64,000 bases of DNA from Sphaerosporella brunnea (lineage: Eukaryota > Ascomycota > Pezizomycetes > Pezizales > Pyronemataceae), in contig VXIS01000127.1 of assembly GCA_008704415.1 (NCBI GenBank), forward strand, positions 56,360 through 120,359, written 5' to 3'. Both the position numbers and the translations under genes were made by a program. Below, one piece after another: positions 9,646 through 18,726 of the stretch. Every line of letters starts with the position of its first letter. Positions within the stretch are counted from its first letter, which is position 1. The notes under the pieces were generated by a model, which was not told where the DNA came from, searched no databases, and saw nothing but the letters and a program-made list of their open reading frames with translations.

Positions 9646-11440
9646 CTAGAGCAAGATGGTGAAGACGAAGAGGAAGAGGAAGAGAAAGAGGAAGACGTCG
9701 AGGGAGAGAGAAGCAACCTCATCCTTGTCAGGAACGGAGTCAACGATGGGAGCTGAACTTGAATTTTCGACTTCCTCGTGATTGGATGCCTCTTGGAATA
9801 TGCTCTTCGCGCGCGAACGGCTGGGCCGATATGCTCCATCTCCCACTGTGCTGGGACTTGGGCGGGGACGCTGCAGGTCCTCTTCTTCGTCATCGCTTGA
9901 ACTTCCATCATGCTCTGTCTGGGCCGGTGCTGCGGGTTCTCGAGCAGGCTGCTTTCTCGCAGTTTTGCTACCCGTTTGAGGGAGCTGAATAGCCTGCTCG
10001 GCGTCGGAGTCGGATCTACCCCTCATGGATTCAGCAAAAAATCAACTAAACCAGCCATGACTAGGTACTCACTGGGCGTGTTCTTGTTCCAGCTCGTCAT
10101 CCGAATCCTTGGCGGTCTCTGTGTCTTGCAACACCTCAAAAGTTGTTGTGTCGGTCGGCTCAGCAGGCATCTCATTGTCGGACACAGAGTTGCCGGTGTC
10201 TTTCCAAACATCCTTAGTCCACTCGTAAGAGGACAGGTTGCTAGGCGGTTTTGTAGGCGTTTCTTCAGAGGCTTCATCGGCTGCTTGCTGAGCATCATTC
10301 TCCGGGGGTCCTAAAAACTGTTCTGGTGGCAATGGATCACTCCCCGATACTTCCTGGTGAATTTCGTCCGTTCCCGTAATTAAGCGATAGGGCGTTGAGG
10401 AAGTCGGAGTCGTGTCGAACCAGGCCTGCTGAGCTGCTATTCACATCAGCCACGGCTCGGATTCATGTGGGAGGAGTAACTTACACTTCTGCGGGGTTGG
10501 GGTGATTGTCTTTGAAAGGCGAATGCTTTTCCACTGCGTCAAAGCTGCACGCAGGTCGACAGGGCACGCAAGGGTGCTTCTTGCGCCACCGTGAATAGTT
10601 CCAGTCGCCTGGCGCGCAAGACGTAAATCAAGCTCTTTCTTGACAAACTCTCCGAATAGTTGAGCTGTCCCGGTTCCGACCTTTAACGCCTTTCGAATCA
10701 ATTCACGGCTCTTCTGACTGTAGTTAAACTTGAGCTCACCACCTATGAGCGTCAGCCCAACTCCGATAAAGTCTTGGTGAACTGTACCTAGCTCAAGTTT
10801 TTCCTGCCAGTCTTGGCCCCAGTGTTGAGCGATCCATGTGAAATCCCCTGCACGGCGCTCGGCTTCACTCCGATTACGACGCTTCGCCTTTTCGAAAAAA
10901 TCCGTGATCTCCGGCCGTTTCCCTATCTGTTTTCGGTATTCCGGTGAGATTTGAATGGCCTGCTCGTGCCGGATTGCGACTTCTACGGCCAGTGCGTCAC
11001 GGGTAACTTCGGCCGCCAACTCACTCTCGGCATATGTCGCGCAGTAGAGTCCGACATACTCGTCATCGATTGCTGTAAGAGCTTCGGCTATCGCTTTGTC
11101 CGGCGACATGTGAATAGCCAGCTGCTCAATTGCACTCCAGGTCGGATCGAGAAGGATGGAAATGCATTGCTGCACAGAAAGGTTCGCGGTGGGACGTGTG
11201 ACAAGTTGCGGAACAACCTGCGAGATGTATGTCAGCGAGAAATCAAACAGGGCAGCCGCAGCTTACAGCAAGATACTCGGTTCGGGTGAGGACGTCGCTC
11301 GCAGAAGCGGCGCTGCTCGGAAGTTGCAGCAGCCAGTCCCCAGTTCTAGCGCCAATGGTAGGGGCTTTCGCAACAGTTGAGGTGATGGCAGTCGAGTCGG
11401 GTTCAGTGTGAACAGTGGAAGCGGGGCTGATTTCAGACAT
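9646..11440 (-). CDS. Hypothetical 548-residue protein, four exons
   Basis: Exons: 11440-11267, 11217-10485, 10436-10073, 10021-9646. All three introns are 48-51 bp with canonical ends (GTAAGC..CGCAG, GTAAGT..ATAG, GTGAGT..TGAG), the first with a good branch site (GCTGACAT). The phases agree exactly and the total is 549 codons. The ATG at 11440 is the first in frame. The N-terminal 60 residues are Ser/Thr/Ala-rich. Exon 2 holds a folded-looking helical region of about 240 residues with conserved-looking Trp and aromatic positions (DFTWIAQHWGQDW). The C-terminal half is Asp/Glu/Ser-rich and probably disordered, ending in an odd Leu/Phe run encoded by a CTT/CTC repeat, so the true 3' end could differ. 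No family is recognised. A PIF/Harbinger remnant begins about 100 bp upstream of the start. Confidence 0.6.
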
Positions 11441-11544
11441 CGCGATGATGGAGGAGTTGAGGACTTGAGGGTTCAATGACGCGTAACTGACACCAAATGA
11501 GGGAGCGAGGGCTGCCGCGGAACGGCAGGTTCACATTTGCGGTG

Positions 11545-12026
11545 ACCACGGTGACTGTTTGGTTGCATCACAACGTGATTCCGCAGACCATGGTTCCCGC
11601 GGGTCCTGACGATTCGAAAAAAATCGAATCTACCTCCGCGTGGACCACGATCCAACTGCCACAACCACCCGCAACCACAACCACCGGCAACAAGCACTCG
11701 CAACCACAACCACCGGCAACAAGCACCCCCAACCACAACCACGCGCGATGTCCTCCCAGCTGGAAAAAGCAGAGTGGGACGGCACCAAGGATCGGTTTCT
11801 TCTAAAGTCAATGCGAAAGCAGGTGCACCAGGGGAAAAGGGCGCAGAGCGGGTTTAAAAAGGAGGCGTGGGCGGCAGTGGTAAAAGAGTACAACGAAAAA
11901 TTTACGCCGACGCGATCCCTGGCACAAATAAAAACCCGCATCTCAAATTTGTGTCAGCTACCGAGCGTTTATAAGGAAGCAACTATCCTACACTCGCCTA
12001 CCAGCTACCATATTTCGCTATTTTAA
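11545..12026 (+). pseudogene. PIF/Harbinger-type Myb/SANT-like protein, 5' remnant
   Basis: An ATG at 11748 starts a frame reading MSSQLEKAEWDGTKDRFLLK and continuing with a KEAWAAVV..F..QIKTRISNL pattern. This is the tryptophan-spaced helix pattern of the Myb/SANT-like domain encoded by PIF/Harbinger transposons, where it helps bind element ends. The frame stops at 12026 without reaching a full-length protein. The upstream 200 bp and the first ~50 codons match the deleted element at 63065-63574 in the opposite orientation, including the CAACCACAACCACCGGCAAC repeats. No terminal repeat is found at the left, so this copy is truncated and is abutted by a hAT remnant. Confidence 0.65.
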
Positions 12027-12034
12027 TTCAAAAG

Positions 12035-12888
12035 ATGGAGGACTATCACTCCGAGAGACAGGCGTTAGTCAATATTTCCCCTGCTATACTTCAAGCAGAA
12101 GAGGCTGGGAGACAGCACCTGAAAAGATATGAAGATGATACCGCAAACTTCACAAGTCACAAGTTGGCCATGCTGCTTGACCCGCGCTTTCAAACCTCCG
12201 GATTTGCTCAAATGGGTTGGACCCCACAGATGGCGGTGACTACTACAGCGCATTTTAAGAGGATCTATGAAGAACAATACAAACAACCCGCAGACTGAGC
12301 GGCAGAAGCAAAAAAGGCACAGTCCAAACGCCGGGACGGTGGACATTATGACAGCCAAGCCCAAGATGACCTCACGCGTCTCTTTGGTGGCCAGACCAGG
12401 CGGTCCGTCAACAGCGCGATATCAAGCTCTGAAGCGACACGGTATCTCTGTGAAGCCTGCATTGAGCTTACTGCAGATCCTCTGGAATGGTGGAAAGCAA
12501 ATGAACACCGCTATCCCATTGTTGCCAAAATGGCCCGCGATTATCTAGCCATTCCCGCCTCCAGCGTGCCCAGTGAGCAGTTGTTTTTTCAGTACGTCGT
12601 TCAGGTTCACCTTTCCTGCGAATGCCGATGGCTAATCATCTTTTTGATAGGGCGGGAGATATTATAACTAAAAAGCGCAACCGTTTGTTGGAGCAATCCA
12701 GCAGCGCTGTTTTGCTACTCAAAAGCTGGCTGAAGCACAAGGGTGAGAGCGACTGGGATATCTACGAGGCTCACCAGGACACAGCGGTGGACGGGGACGG
12801 GAAGGCCGAGGGAATGGACGCACAGCAAGAAGCTGCGCTCGAACTTGAAGACCTTGATTCCGGGTCGGAGTTGTCAGACATCGAATGA
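12035..12888 (+). pseudogene. hAT transposase, C-terminal remnant
   Basis: Three frames together carry the end of a hAT transposase: HKLAMLLDPRF near 12160, then DPLEWWKANEHRYP, then ARDYLAIPASSVPSEQ and RAGDIITKKRNRL at 12540-12700. This order matches the dimerisation (hATC) region of the intact transposase at 49953-52738. Frames change at about 12298 and 12590, and the last two segments are separated by a possible intron or insertion. The conserved VPxERxFS motif reads VPSEQLFF. The catalytic N-terminal part is absent, so this copy cannot encode an active enzyme. Confidence 0.75.
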
Positions 12889-13095
12889 TGTGTGGAGGGC
12901 TTGGACTCCTGTGAGGTTTTGTATATAGAAGCGTATATAGAAGCACACAGAATGTCACGTCTTCGACCTTTTACACCGCTCAGCTCGAGCCGGCTCATGT
13001 CCATCACTAGTCTATGTCAACCATCATTGACGTTATGATTAAAACAAAAAAAAAAACCGACCCTCGTTTCCGAATCATTATGAAATCGATTTCCG

Positions 13096-13401
13096 TCAGC
13101 TATCCGACGGCGCAATAGCCGTCAGCTCACGAGCCTTGGCCAACTTGGCCCCAAGAGCCACGTCGAGAGAGGCAACTGTCGCGATTACCCTCTCATATTT
13201 CGGATTCTTGATGACCCGGCGGCGCTTGAGCTCCACGGTCTGTTCGGGCACGTCTTGCCGTTCAGTTCCGGCAGCGGTGTGTTCTTTCACCCGCAGAAAC
13301 TTCGCATCAACGTGGTGCTCCTCCAAGTCAGGCCAAACCGTGGCAAAGAAGTTACCCTCCGAGTCGCTGTGATGTATAGCGATTTTCACCGGAATCCCCA
13401 C
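13096..13401 (-). pseudogene. Decayed hypothetical gene, copy 1
   Basis: A 101-codon frame without a proper 5' end. It contains HHSDSEGNFFATVW followed by VDAKFLRVKE, then a basic region (ELKRRRVIKNPKYERV) and a helical tail. The same spacing (HS.SE.NFF...W.D......DA.FL...E) recurs in the neighbour at 13777-14112, so these are paralogues. Upstream frames near 13410-13530 look coding-like but are shifted, and a MITE fragment follows. The family is unknown. Confidence 0.35.
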
Positions 13402-13584
13402 TGGCCTGCTTGCCTTTTCTCTTTCCTCGGGGTTGCCGGAGCCGTGACGGTGTCTTGGACCCTACGGATCGCCACCGAAATGGCATCCACTCGCGGTGAT
13501 TGCAAGCGGTCGGTACGTACCGAACCATAGATGGTTCATCGAGGTCGGGTTGAAGCGCTGCACCATGATGTTGGCGTGATCAAG

Positions 13585-13690
13585 CCGGTGCGTTGGGCTG
13601 ATCAAAAAGCCAGGCCGGAATTTCGACTCCGGCTGGCTGTGGGCTGCATGAGCTGTTGCTCGGGTATGAAGAATGGACATCATTGTTGAA
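13585..13690 (+). repeat. Partial copy of the hAT-like MITE family
   Basis: Matches the interior of 14136-14337 (gttgggctgatcaaaaagcc ... gctcgggtatgaagaatgga) with high identity but lacks recognisable ends. It lies between the two decayed paralogues. Confidence 0.6.
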
Positions 13691-13776
13691 ACAAAAAATG
13701 CTCGACACGTCAGGGCACTCATGGCAGCGGTACGAAAGGATCGTCCTCCGCATCATCTGCAACCCCCAAGCTGAAT

Positions 13777-14130
13777 TCATTGGGGTTGACCGCGTCGTGG
13801 GTTTCTTCGGGCCCATTTGAGTGCCGATCCGATATCTTTGTTAATGCTCTCGACCGTAGAATTGATCAGGGTGAATTGTCTTGCCATCGCATCGGCGAGT
13901 TCCGGCAGCTTTTTTCTTTGGACGCTGGGTGGTTTTGCCGCTTCACGAATCCACAGAAAGCGTGCCTCCACGTCAAAAGCGTCAAGTTGTCTGGCCCAGT
14001 CGTCCCAATTTTCAAAGAAAAATTTAACTCCGACTTCGAGTGGTTCCCTGCAATGTTGACCTGTACGCCAACGACAAATGCTTTCAGCTTTCCTGTTCTC
14101 CGAGCAGCGCACTGGTGTACCACAATGGCG
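13777..14130 (-). pseudogene. Decayed hypothetical gene, copy 2 (frameshifted)
   Basis: Paralogue of the copy at 13096-13401. The N-terminal part (VVGVQVNIAGNHSKSE) is in one frame and the continuation (FFENWDDWARQLDAFDVEAR) is in the next, so a single-base shift near 14030 breaks the gene. After the shift the frame runs to 13777 with a helical Lys/Arg-rich tail. Its 5' end abuts the MITE at 14136. The function is unknown. The two copies are in the same orientation and about 0.7 kb apart, which fits a tandem duplication. Confidence 0.35.
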
Positions 14131-14135
14131 TCTAC

Positions 14136-14337
14136 CAGTGTTCTCAATAGCCAGCCAGCCGGGCTGGCTGCGTCGGGCTGCGTTGGGCTGATCAAAAAGC
14201 CGGGTTGGCTTTTGAAGTCGTAGGCTGCATGAGCTGTTGCTCGGGTATGAAGAATGGACATCACTGTTGCTTCACTGGTTATCACTCTGTACCAATTCGC
14301 GAGCCCGGGCTTTTTGGGCCGGCTATTGAGGACGCTG
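14136..14337 (+). mobile_element. hAT-like MITE, 202 bp
   Basis: The ends read CAGTGTTCTCAATAGCCAGC on the left and GGCCGGCTATTGAGGACGCTG on the right, which are inverted complements with three or four mismatches. CAGTG-type termini are common in hAT elements. The expected 8-bp target duplication is not preserved, so the superfamily is inferred. Related sequences occur at 8118-8203, 13585-13690 and 57336-57542 in this window. It has no coding capacity. Confidence 0.65.
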
Positions 14338-14348
14338 GATCAAACTCC

Positions 14349-16348
14349 TTACCGGCATCGCCGCACCCTTTGGTAGCGATTGTCGCGAGGACCATTTCCT
14401 CCACATAGAAGCCCAGGATTGAGGGGTTTAATCCCGGTGTGGAAACCCCGCCACCCACCGGCGGCGTAAAAGTCGCCTAAGACCACATCGTTTCGGAGAA
14501 AGGTTGCCAACACCTTCCGGGCGATTCCGCAGGTTGCGTGCCCCTTCAGGTGTACCTCATAAAGGTATCGCAGTCGATTAAGGATGGGTCCGCGGAGGTG
14601 CGCGTGCCTGACAGCAGTATCAATAAATCTAGTCAAAGGAGAAGGTTCTTATTAGTCTTCCGGAGTGAACAAAAACCAGGCATGAGTTGACATACTCCTC
14701 CCACTTGCCAGTAGTCTCTTTGCTGCACAATTTGGCATTCTTTTCAGTGTAGAAGAGCTCGATATGTCTCGTCGCCTGCTCCACTTCGGGGGCTATCCCA
14801 GAGCAATTCCAGAATAACCGTCATTTTTTGCTCATATTGGTCATCCGCACTGGCTGTGGGATCGACACCAAACCGCTCTGGATGGATTTTTCGGGATTTT
14901 GACGCGAGCCGCAGCATTGGACCTAAGTCAGCTGGCCGGTCGAAGGTAATTGATTCGTCGGCCTTAATCGTGAGGTGTAGGAGGTGATCGCTATGCAAAG
15001 GGGTAGGATTGAAGTCGCCGCCGCCCTGAAATATCACATGCACTCTTGTCTCAAATACCCAACCCGCCGCAGTCGCTGTCTCGGTGTGCCTGAGCAGAAA
15101 GCAGAGCACCTTCGGTAGTCTGCTTGCATATCGCAAATCTTGACAATCTAGAAGAAAAATGACTTTCGCATCCTCCCGCAGCAAGACACACTAGAAGGTG
15201 GCTCTTTCCATAGCCAATAGTTCCGCGAACGGAATATCTACGATACCCGCGCCGGATATCCAACGTCTTAACATCGCTGTATATGGACTGAAATTGCTCA
15301 CGGTTGTAATAGTTGAACGTCGAATATTCTGCCGGCGCCCCGTAGAGCGCAAAACGGTCAACCGGCAGTTCCCCGGCAAACGGGAACGGCAACGATCCGC
15401 CAATCACTGAATACGCCGCGGGATCAATGGCAAGCTTGTCGACGACTTGTCGTATGGTGGCGGAATCCTGTAACCTGCCCTCGGGTCCACTTCTCTTGCT
15501 GATCAACTAAACCTATTTCAGGAGAATCGAGTGATATACTGTGTATCCGCTCGCGGGAAACGAAGGAGCAGAAGGGGTGATTGGGGCGCCCGCGACGGTG
15601 GACGAGGGCGCGGCGGTGGACGAGGGAGCTCGGAACCGGAAAAAAGCGTGCGGCTGCGCTTCACTAGAGAGAGATCACTCGGGATTTCCAAAACAGGAAA
15701 GTGTATATTAGAAATCACTCGCTCCAGTCCACCATATCAGACTGCCAGCGATGATCAGCAACAGCAGCAGTAAAACGTAACACACAAAACAAGGACTGCT
15801 TGTAATGGCCGCCAGATTTCAAGCTGGCCAATTGGCCCGTATATTCCACAAGGAGTTCAAGGGGTCGCTACATACCTCGCAGCAACTGGGCATCGCTGTC
15901 TCGAATAACTGAGGTCTTTCCAGAGCCTGCCTGCGTTACCGGTCTTGCTTCCCACGGGGGGCCCTCTGCACTGGCCGTCGGGTCGACACGAGGCCTCCTC
16001 GGCTGGGGTGGCTCCGTGTCCAGGGCCGCATCAGCAGCGCTTCCTGTGCAAAAAATCAGCAGCGATCCCCACCATGGCCTACTGCACATAATTACTCTTC
16101 ATCGCGTTGCTCAAAATCCGCTGCACTTCACTCGCGAGCCGGAGGCTAGGGCCCATCGGCAGCCCCAGGGAAACCCAGTGCGACGCTTCCGTGGAGGTGA
16201 TAAATTCAGGACCAGCCAAACGAAGGCTGTTAAAGCTGTCGAGGACGTCGGAGTTGTAAAGTTTCAGTCGTGGGGTCACGTACGCGAGCAATTCGGTCTC
16301 GCTCCAGCCCGAAACTTCGGCTTCTAGAGGAAGTTGCTCGCTGGTCAT
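14349..16348 (-). pseudogene. Crinkler-like protein: SAM-like domain plus P-loop module, frameshifted
   Basis: Exon 1 (16348-16096, true ATG) encodes a SAM-like helical domain (W near 14, FITSTEASHW, GPSLRLASEVQRIL). A 52-bp intron (16044-16095, GTAATT..CACAG) leads in phase to a Pro-rich linker ending at a GTATGT donor (15875). Downstream, 15506-15190 encodes KRSGPEGRLQDSATIRQVVD, then VRGTIGYGKSHLL, a Walker A loop typical of fungal Crinkler-type P-loop modules. An extra base directly after it breaks the frame. The next frame resumes with LREDAKVIFLLDCQDLRYA and runs to 14744, then a likely last exon ends at 14349. No good acceptor joins the linker to the P-loop exon. Crinkler-family proteins are effector or self/nonself proteins in several fungi and oomycetes. 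Here the reading frame is broken, so it is probably inactive. Confidence 0.55.
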
Positions 16349-16634
16349 AGTGCCGGGCGGATGGCGCAGGAATGGAGGTGGGAAGTACTGCAACAAAATG
16401 GGCTGTATGCTCGAAAGGGCGGTCGAAGAAGTGGGCGGGGGAACGGGGATGGAGCGCCGAAGGCGGAGAGCTTAATCCTCGGGAGCTTGGCTAGCGCAAG
16501 ACCTCGCGCCACACTATGCCACACTGTGGCTACCGCAAAAACATGATAAACCACGCCTCAAGAACATCAACTTATAGCATTGCCTTTGGTATGATTCAAA
16601 AACCCAAAACGAGCAAACTTCGGCATTAAAAACG
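16349..16634. other. Intergenic between the Crinkler-like gene and a Helitron scrap
   Basis: Promoter side of the Crinkler-like gene. Only low-complexity short frames are present. Confidence 0.4.
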
Positions 16635-16850
16635 CTATACACCGCACGTTTCATCGTTTCCAGCCGCATTATCTATGGTCAACACTGAAACTCTGGCTCC
16701 ACTTGTCTCCCTTGACAACGCAACATAAGGTTGGCCATGATCGAAAACCTCATGCCAAAAATCCTCACTGACAAGCTTCAAAAACTGCCCTTGCGATTTG
16801 TTGACAGTCACGTGGAATCGGATATTGCAATCAAATAAATGTGACCGACA
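16635..16850 (-). pseudogene. Helitron/Pif1-type helicase, C-terminal scrap
   Basis: A frame of about 70 codons contains HVTVNKSQGQFLK followed by HGQPYVALSRETS and VSVLT. This is the conserved C-terminal helicase motif order (TVNKSQGQ ... GQLYVALSR) of Pif1-like helicases, including those of Helitron transposons. There is no start, no N-terminal helicase motifs and no Rep domain, so it is a fragment. Cellular Pif1 is less likely given the truncation and repeat context. The upstream side runs into the repeat at 16865. Confidence 0.7.
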
Positions 16851-16864
16851 TATATGTTCTATCC

Positions 16865-17110
16865 TACCGAGCAGACATCCTGGCGACTGCCAGGCCGGTC
16901 GAGCAGACGATGCCCCCAAAACGCAACAGAAACACAACGCAACCGCCTATGAAACGGCTCAAAGATGGGATCTACCGTCGGGAAGGTCCTCCGATGTGTT
17001 CCCGGGTTTTTAGAGAAATTGGAGGTCATCAATAACCCAACAGAGCTCGGTGTTATCCACTCCACTAGCTATGCAGTGGACTACACCTCGAAGTTGTGGA
17101 AATCGTCGGC
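16865..17110 (+). repeat. Copy of the repeat also present at 48304-48560
   Basis: The region beginning CCGAGCAGACATCCTGGCGA and continuing through ATGTGTTCCC..GGAGGTCATCAATA and TATGCA.GGACTACAC aligns with 48308-48560 in the same orientation. The far inverted end present at 48 kb is missing here, so this copy is one-ended. Confidence 0.65.
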
Positions 17111-18726
17111 TCCTTGTCAGATCGGGTCCTCAGCTCTACGATCGCCGTGAGAAACCGCGTTGCCCCGTTGCAACGGCAGGAACTTTTCCGGTGAGAGTGC
17201 CAGAAAGAGCGGGACTTTATTGTCGTCATCCTCGATGTCAACAGGAAAGCCACAAAACGGTGCCTTCACTTTGCTTACTCCCTCCGTCAAACTGCTTCCT
17301 TCGCTTTGCCTCATCCCACCGCCAGTTTCATGACTGATAACCTGTTCCCGTGACCATTTACTCTCCAGACCCCCGAAATTGCTCCTGTTTCCGGGTACCC
17401 GGTGACACCGCGTTCCGAATAGTTAGGTGCAGGTTGAAAATGCACGTGTCGCCTCCCGAAATATGGGACGCCGGAGTGTTTCGAACGCGGTCCAGTCTCC
17501 TGCTCACTCTTGTATGCTGTCAAGACGCATATAGGACCACTGTTTTCTGAATTACATGCTGCATGGGCTCGGTATACACGGAGTCACAGGATGAGGAGGG
17601 CGTCAACAAGGTTGCCGCTCCCGCACTTGCGCAACACGACGGTTCTGGCAAAGCAGAAATTATGTAAAACGGATATGTTTCGGCTGAGATTCCGGGGTGT
17701 TGTTGACATTTGTGGAAGTAGTGGTGGGGGTGCTCCAGAGACGCTTTGGTTGCGCTGAAACTTAGAGATATTCTGGAGCCGGATGTTTAGACTGAGTTAC
17801 GTAAAGAGAAGCACCACCCTTTTGCTTTTCAATGGGCCACCGCAGCCACTCGGGGTGAGTGCATCACAGAATATCACTTGCACCCCCAGCCGGCGTGACA
17901 AAACACTGGACGACGTGTGCGTGGCCGTGACAAAACGATGATTTTTTAACGGACCGGAAGCTCAGGCGTCGGCGCCGAGCGGTGGTGAGGGGTAGGGGGC
18001 GCTGGTGTGTAGGGCTGAATTCACCGGGTTGGTCACTCGTTAAGCGCCGGCGCTGAGTGATACTGCATCTTCAATCTTGACATACCGCCCCGCGGTGGCT
18101 ATATCACTCGGCCGGCTGATTATGCCGTTCACGGCGGCACGACTGGATCGATAGCTACACCGGCAACAAGGTGGCATTGCATTGCATGACGGAAACCGCC
18201 GTGCGAAAGCAGGAGGAGGCAGGATGCAATCGCTGCTGTTTGTCGGGCAGACGCTCCAAAACGCTGCGATTAGAAGTCTAAACAGCGGAGGTCAAGATGG
18301 GTGAATAATCTCAGACTCTTGTAATTAGTGGCACATAGTCGCTCAATATCACTTCACTGAGGGAGGTAATGCCTGGAATACATGATAGTCTTGTAGGGAA
18401 CGAGATTAAAGAAACCAGATGATGACATGATGGGCTGCAAAGGGCGCGTGACAGGTCATGATCCCCACAAGTGAAACCTAACCCAGCACCTGAGTGACAT
18501 ATTATGATCGAAAAATTGTTGCCTTCTTTTCTTGGCCACAGACACCTAACTACCTACCCACCACTCATCGCACCTCTTCACACAGCTCTCCCACTTCACC
18601 TACACCAACGCCTCGCAAACCCATTTGCACAAACTTCCCACGTCCATAACGAAGATCAAGATAGCGCTTGATCGATCAACCAACCCGAACTCCCTCCCCT
18701 TCACTACTCCCCTCGTTTTAGAGACC
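17111..18726. other. Intergenic, no supported gene; 5' region of the coiled-coil gene
   Basis: Short frames only. The last 130 bp before the start at 18727 are pyrimidine-rich (ctaactacctacccaccact and following), as is common upstream of fungal start codons. Two TCACTCG heptamers lie at about 18029 and 18105. Confidence 0.55.

Noticed and set aside
12719..13007. Antisense ORFs over the hAT remnant
   Set aside because: The plus strand has recognisable hATC motifs. The antisense products do not resemble proteins.
14128..14345. 8-bp target duplication for the 14.1-kb MITE
   Set aside because: The flanks GCGTCTAC and GATCAAAC do not match, so the hAT assignment rests on terminus form only.
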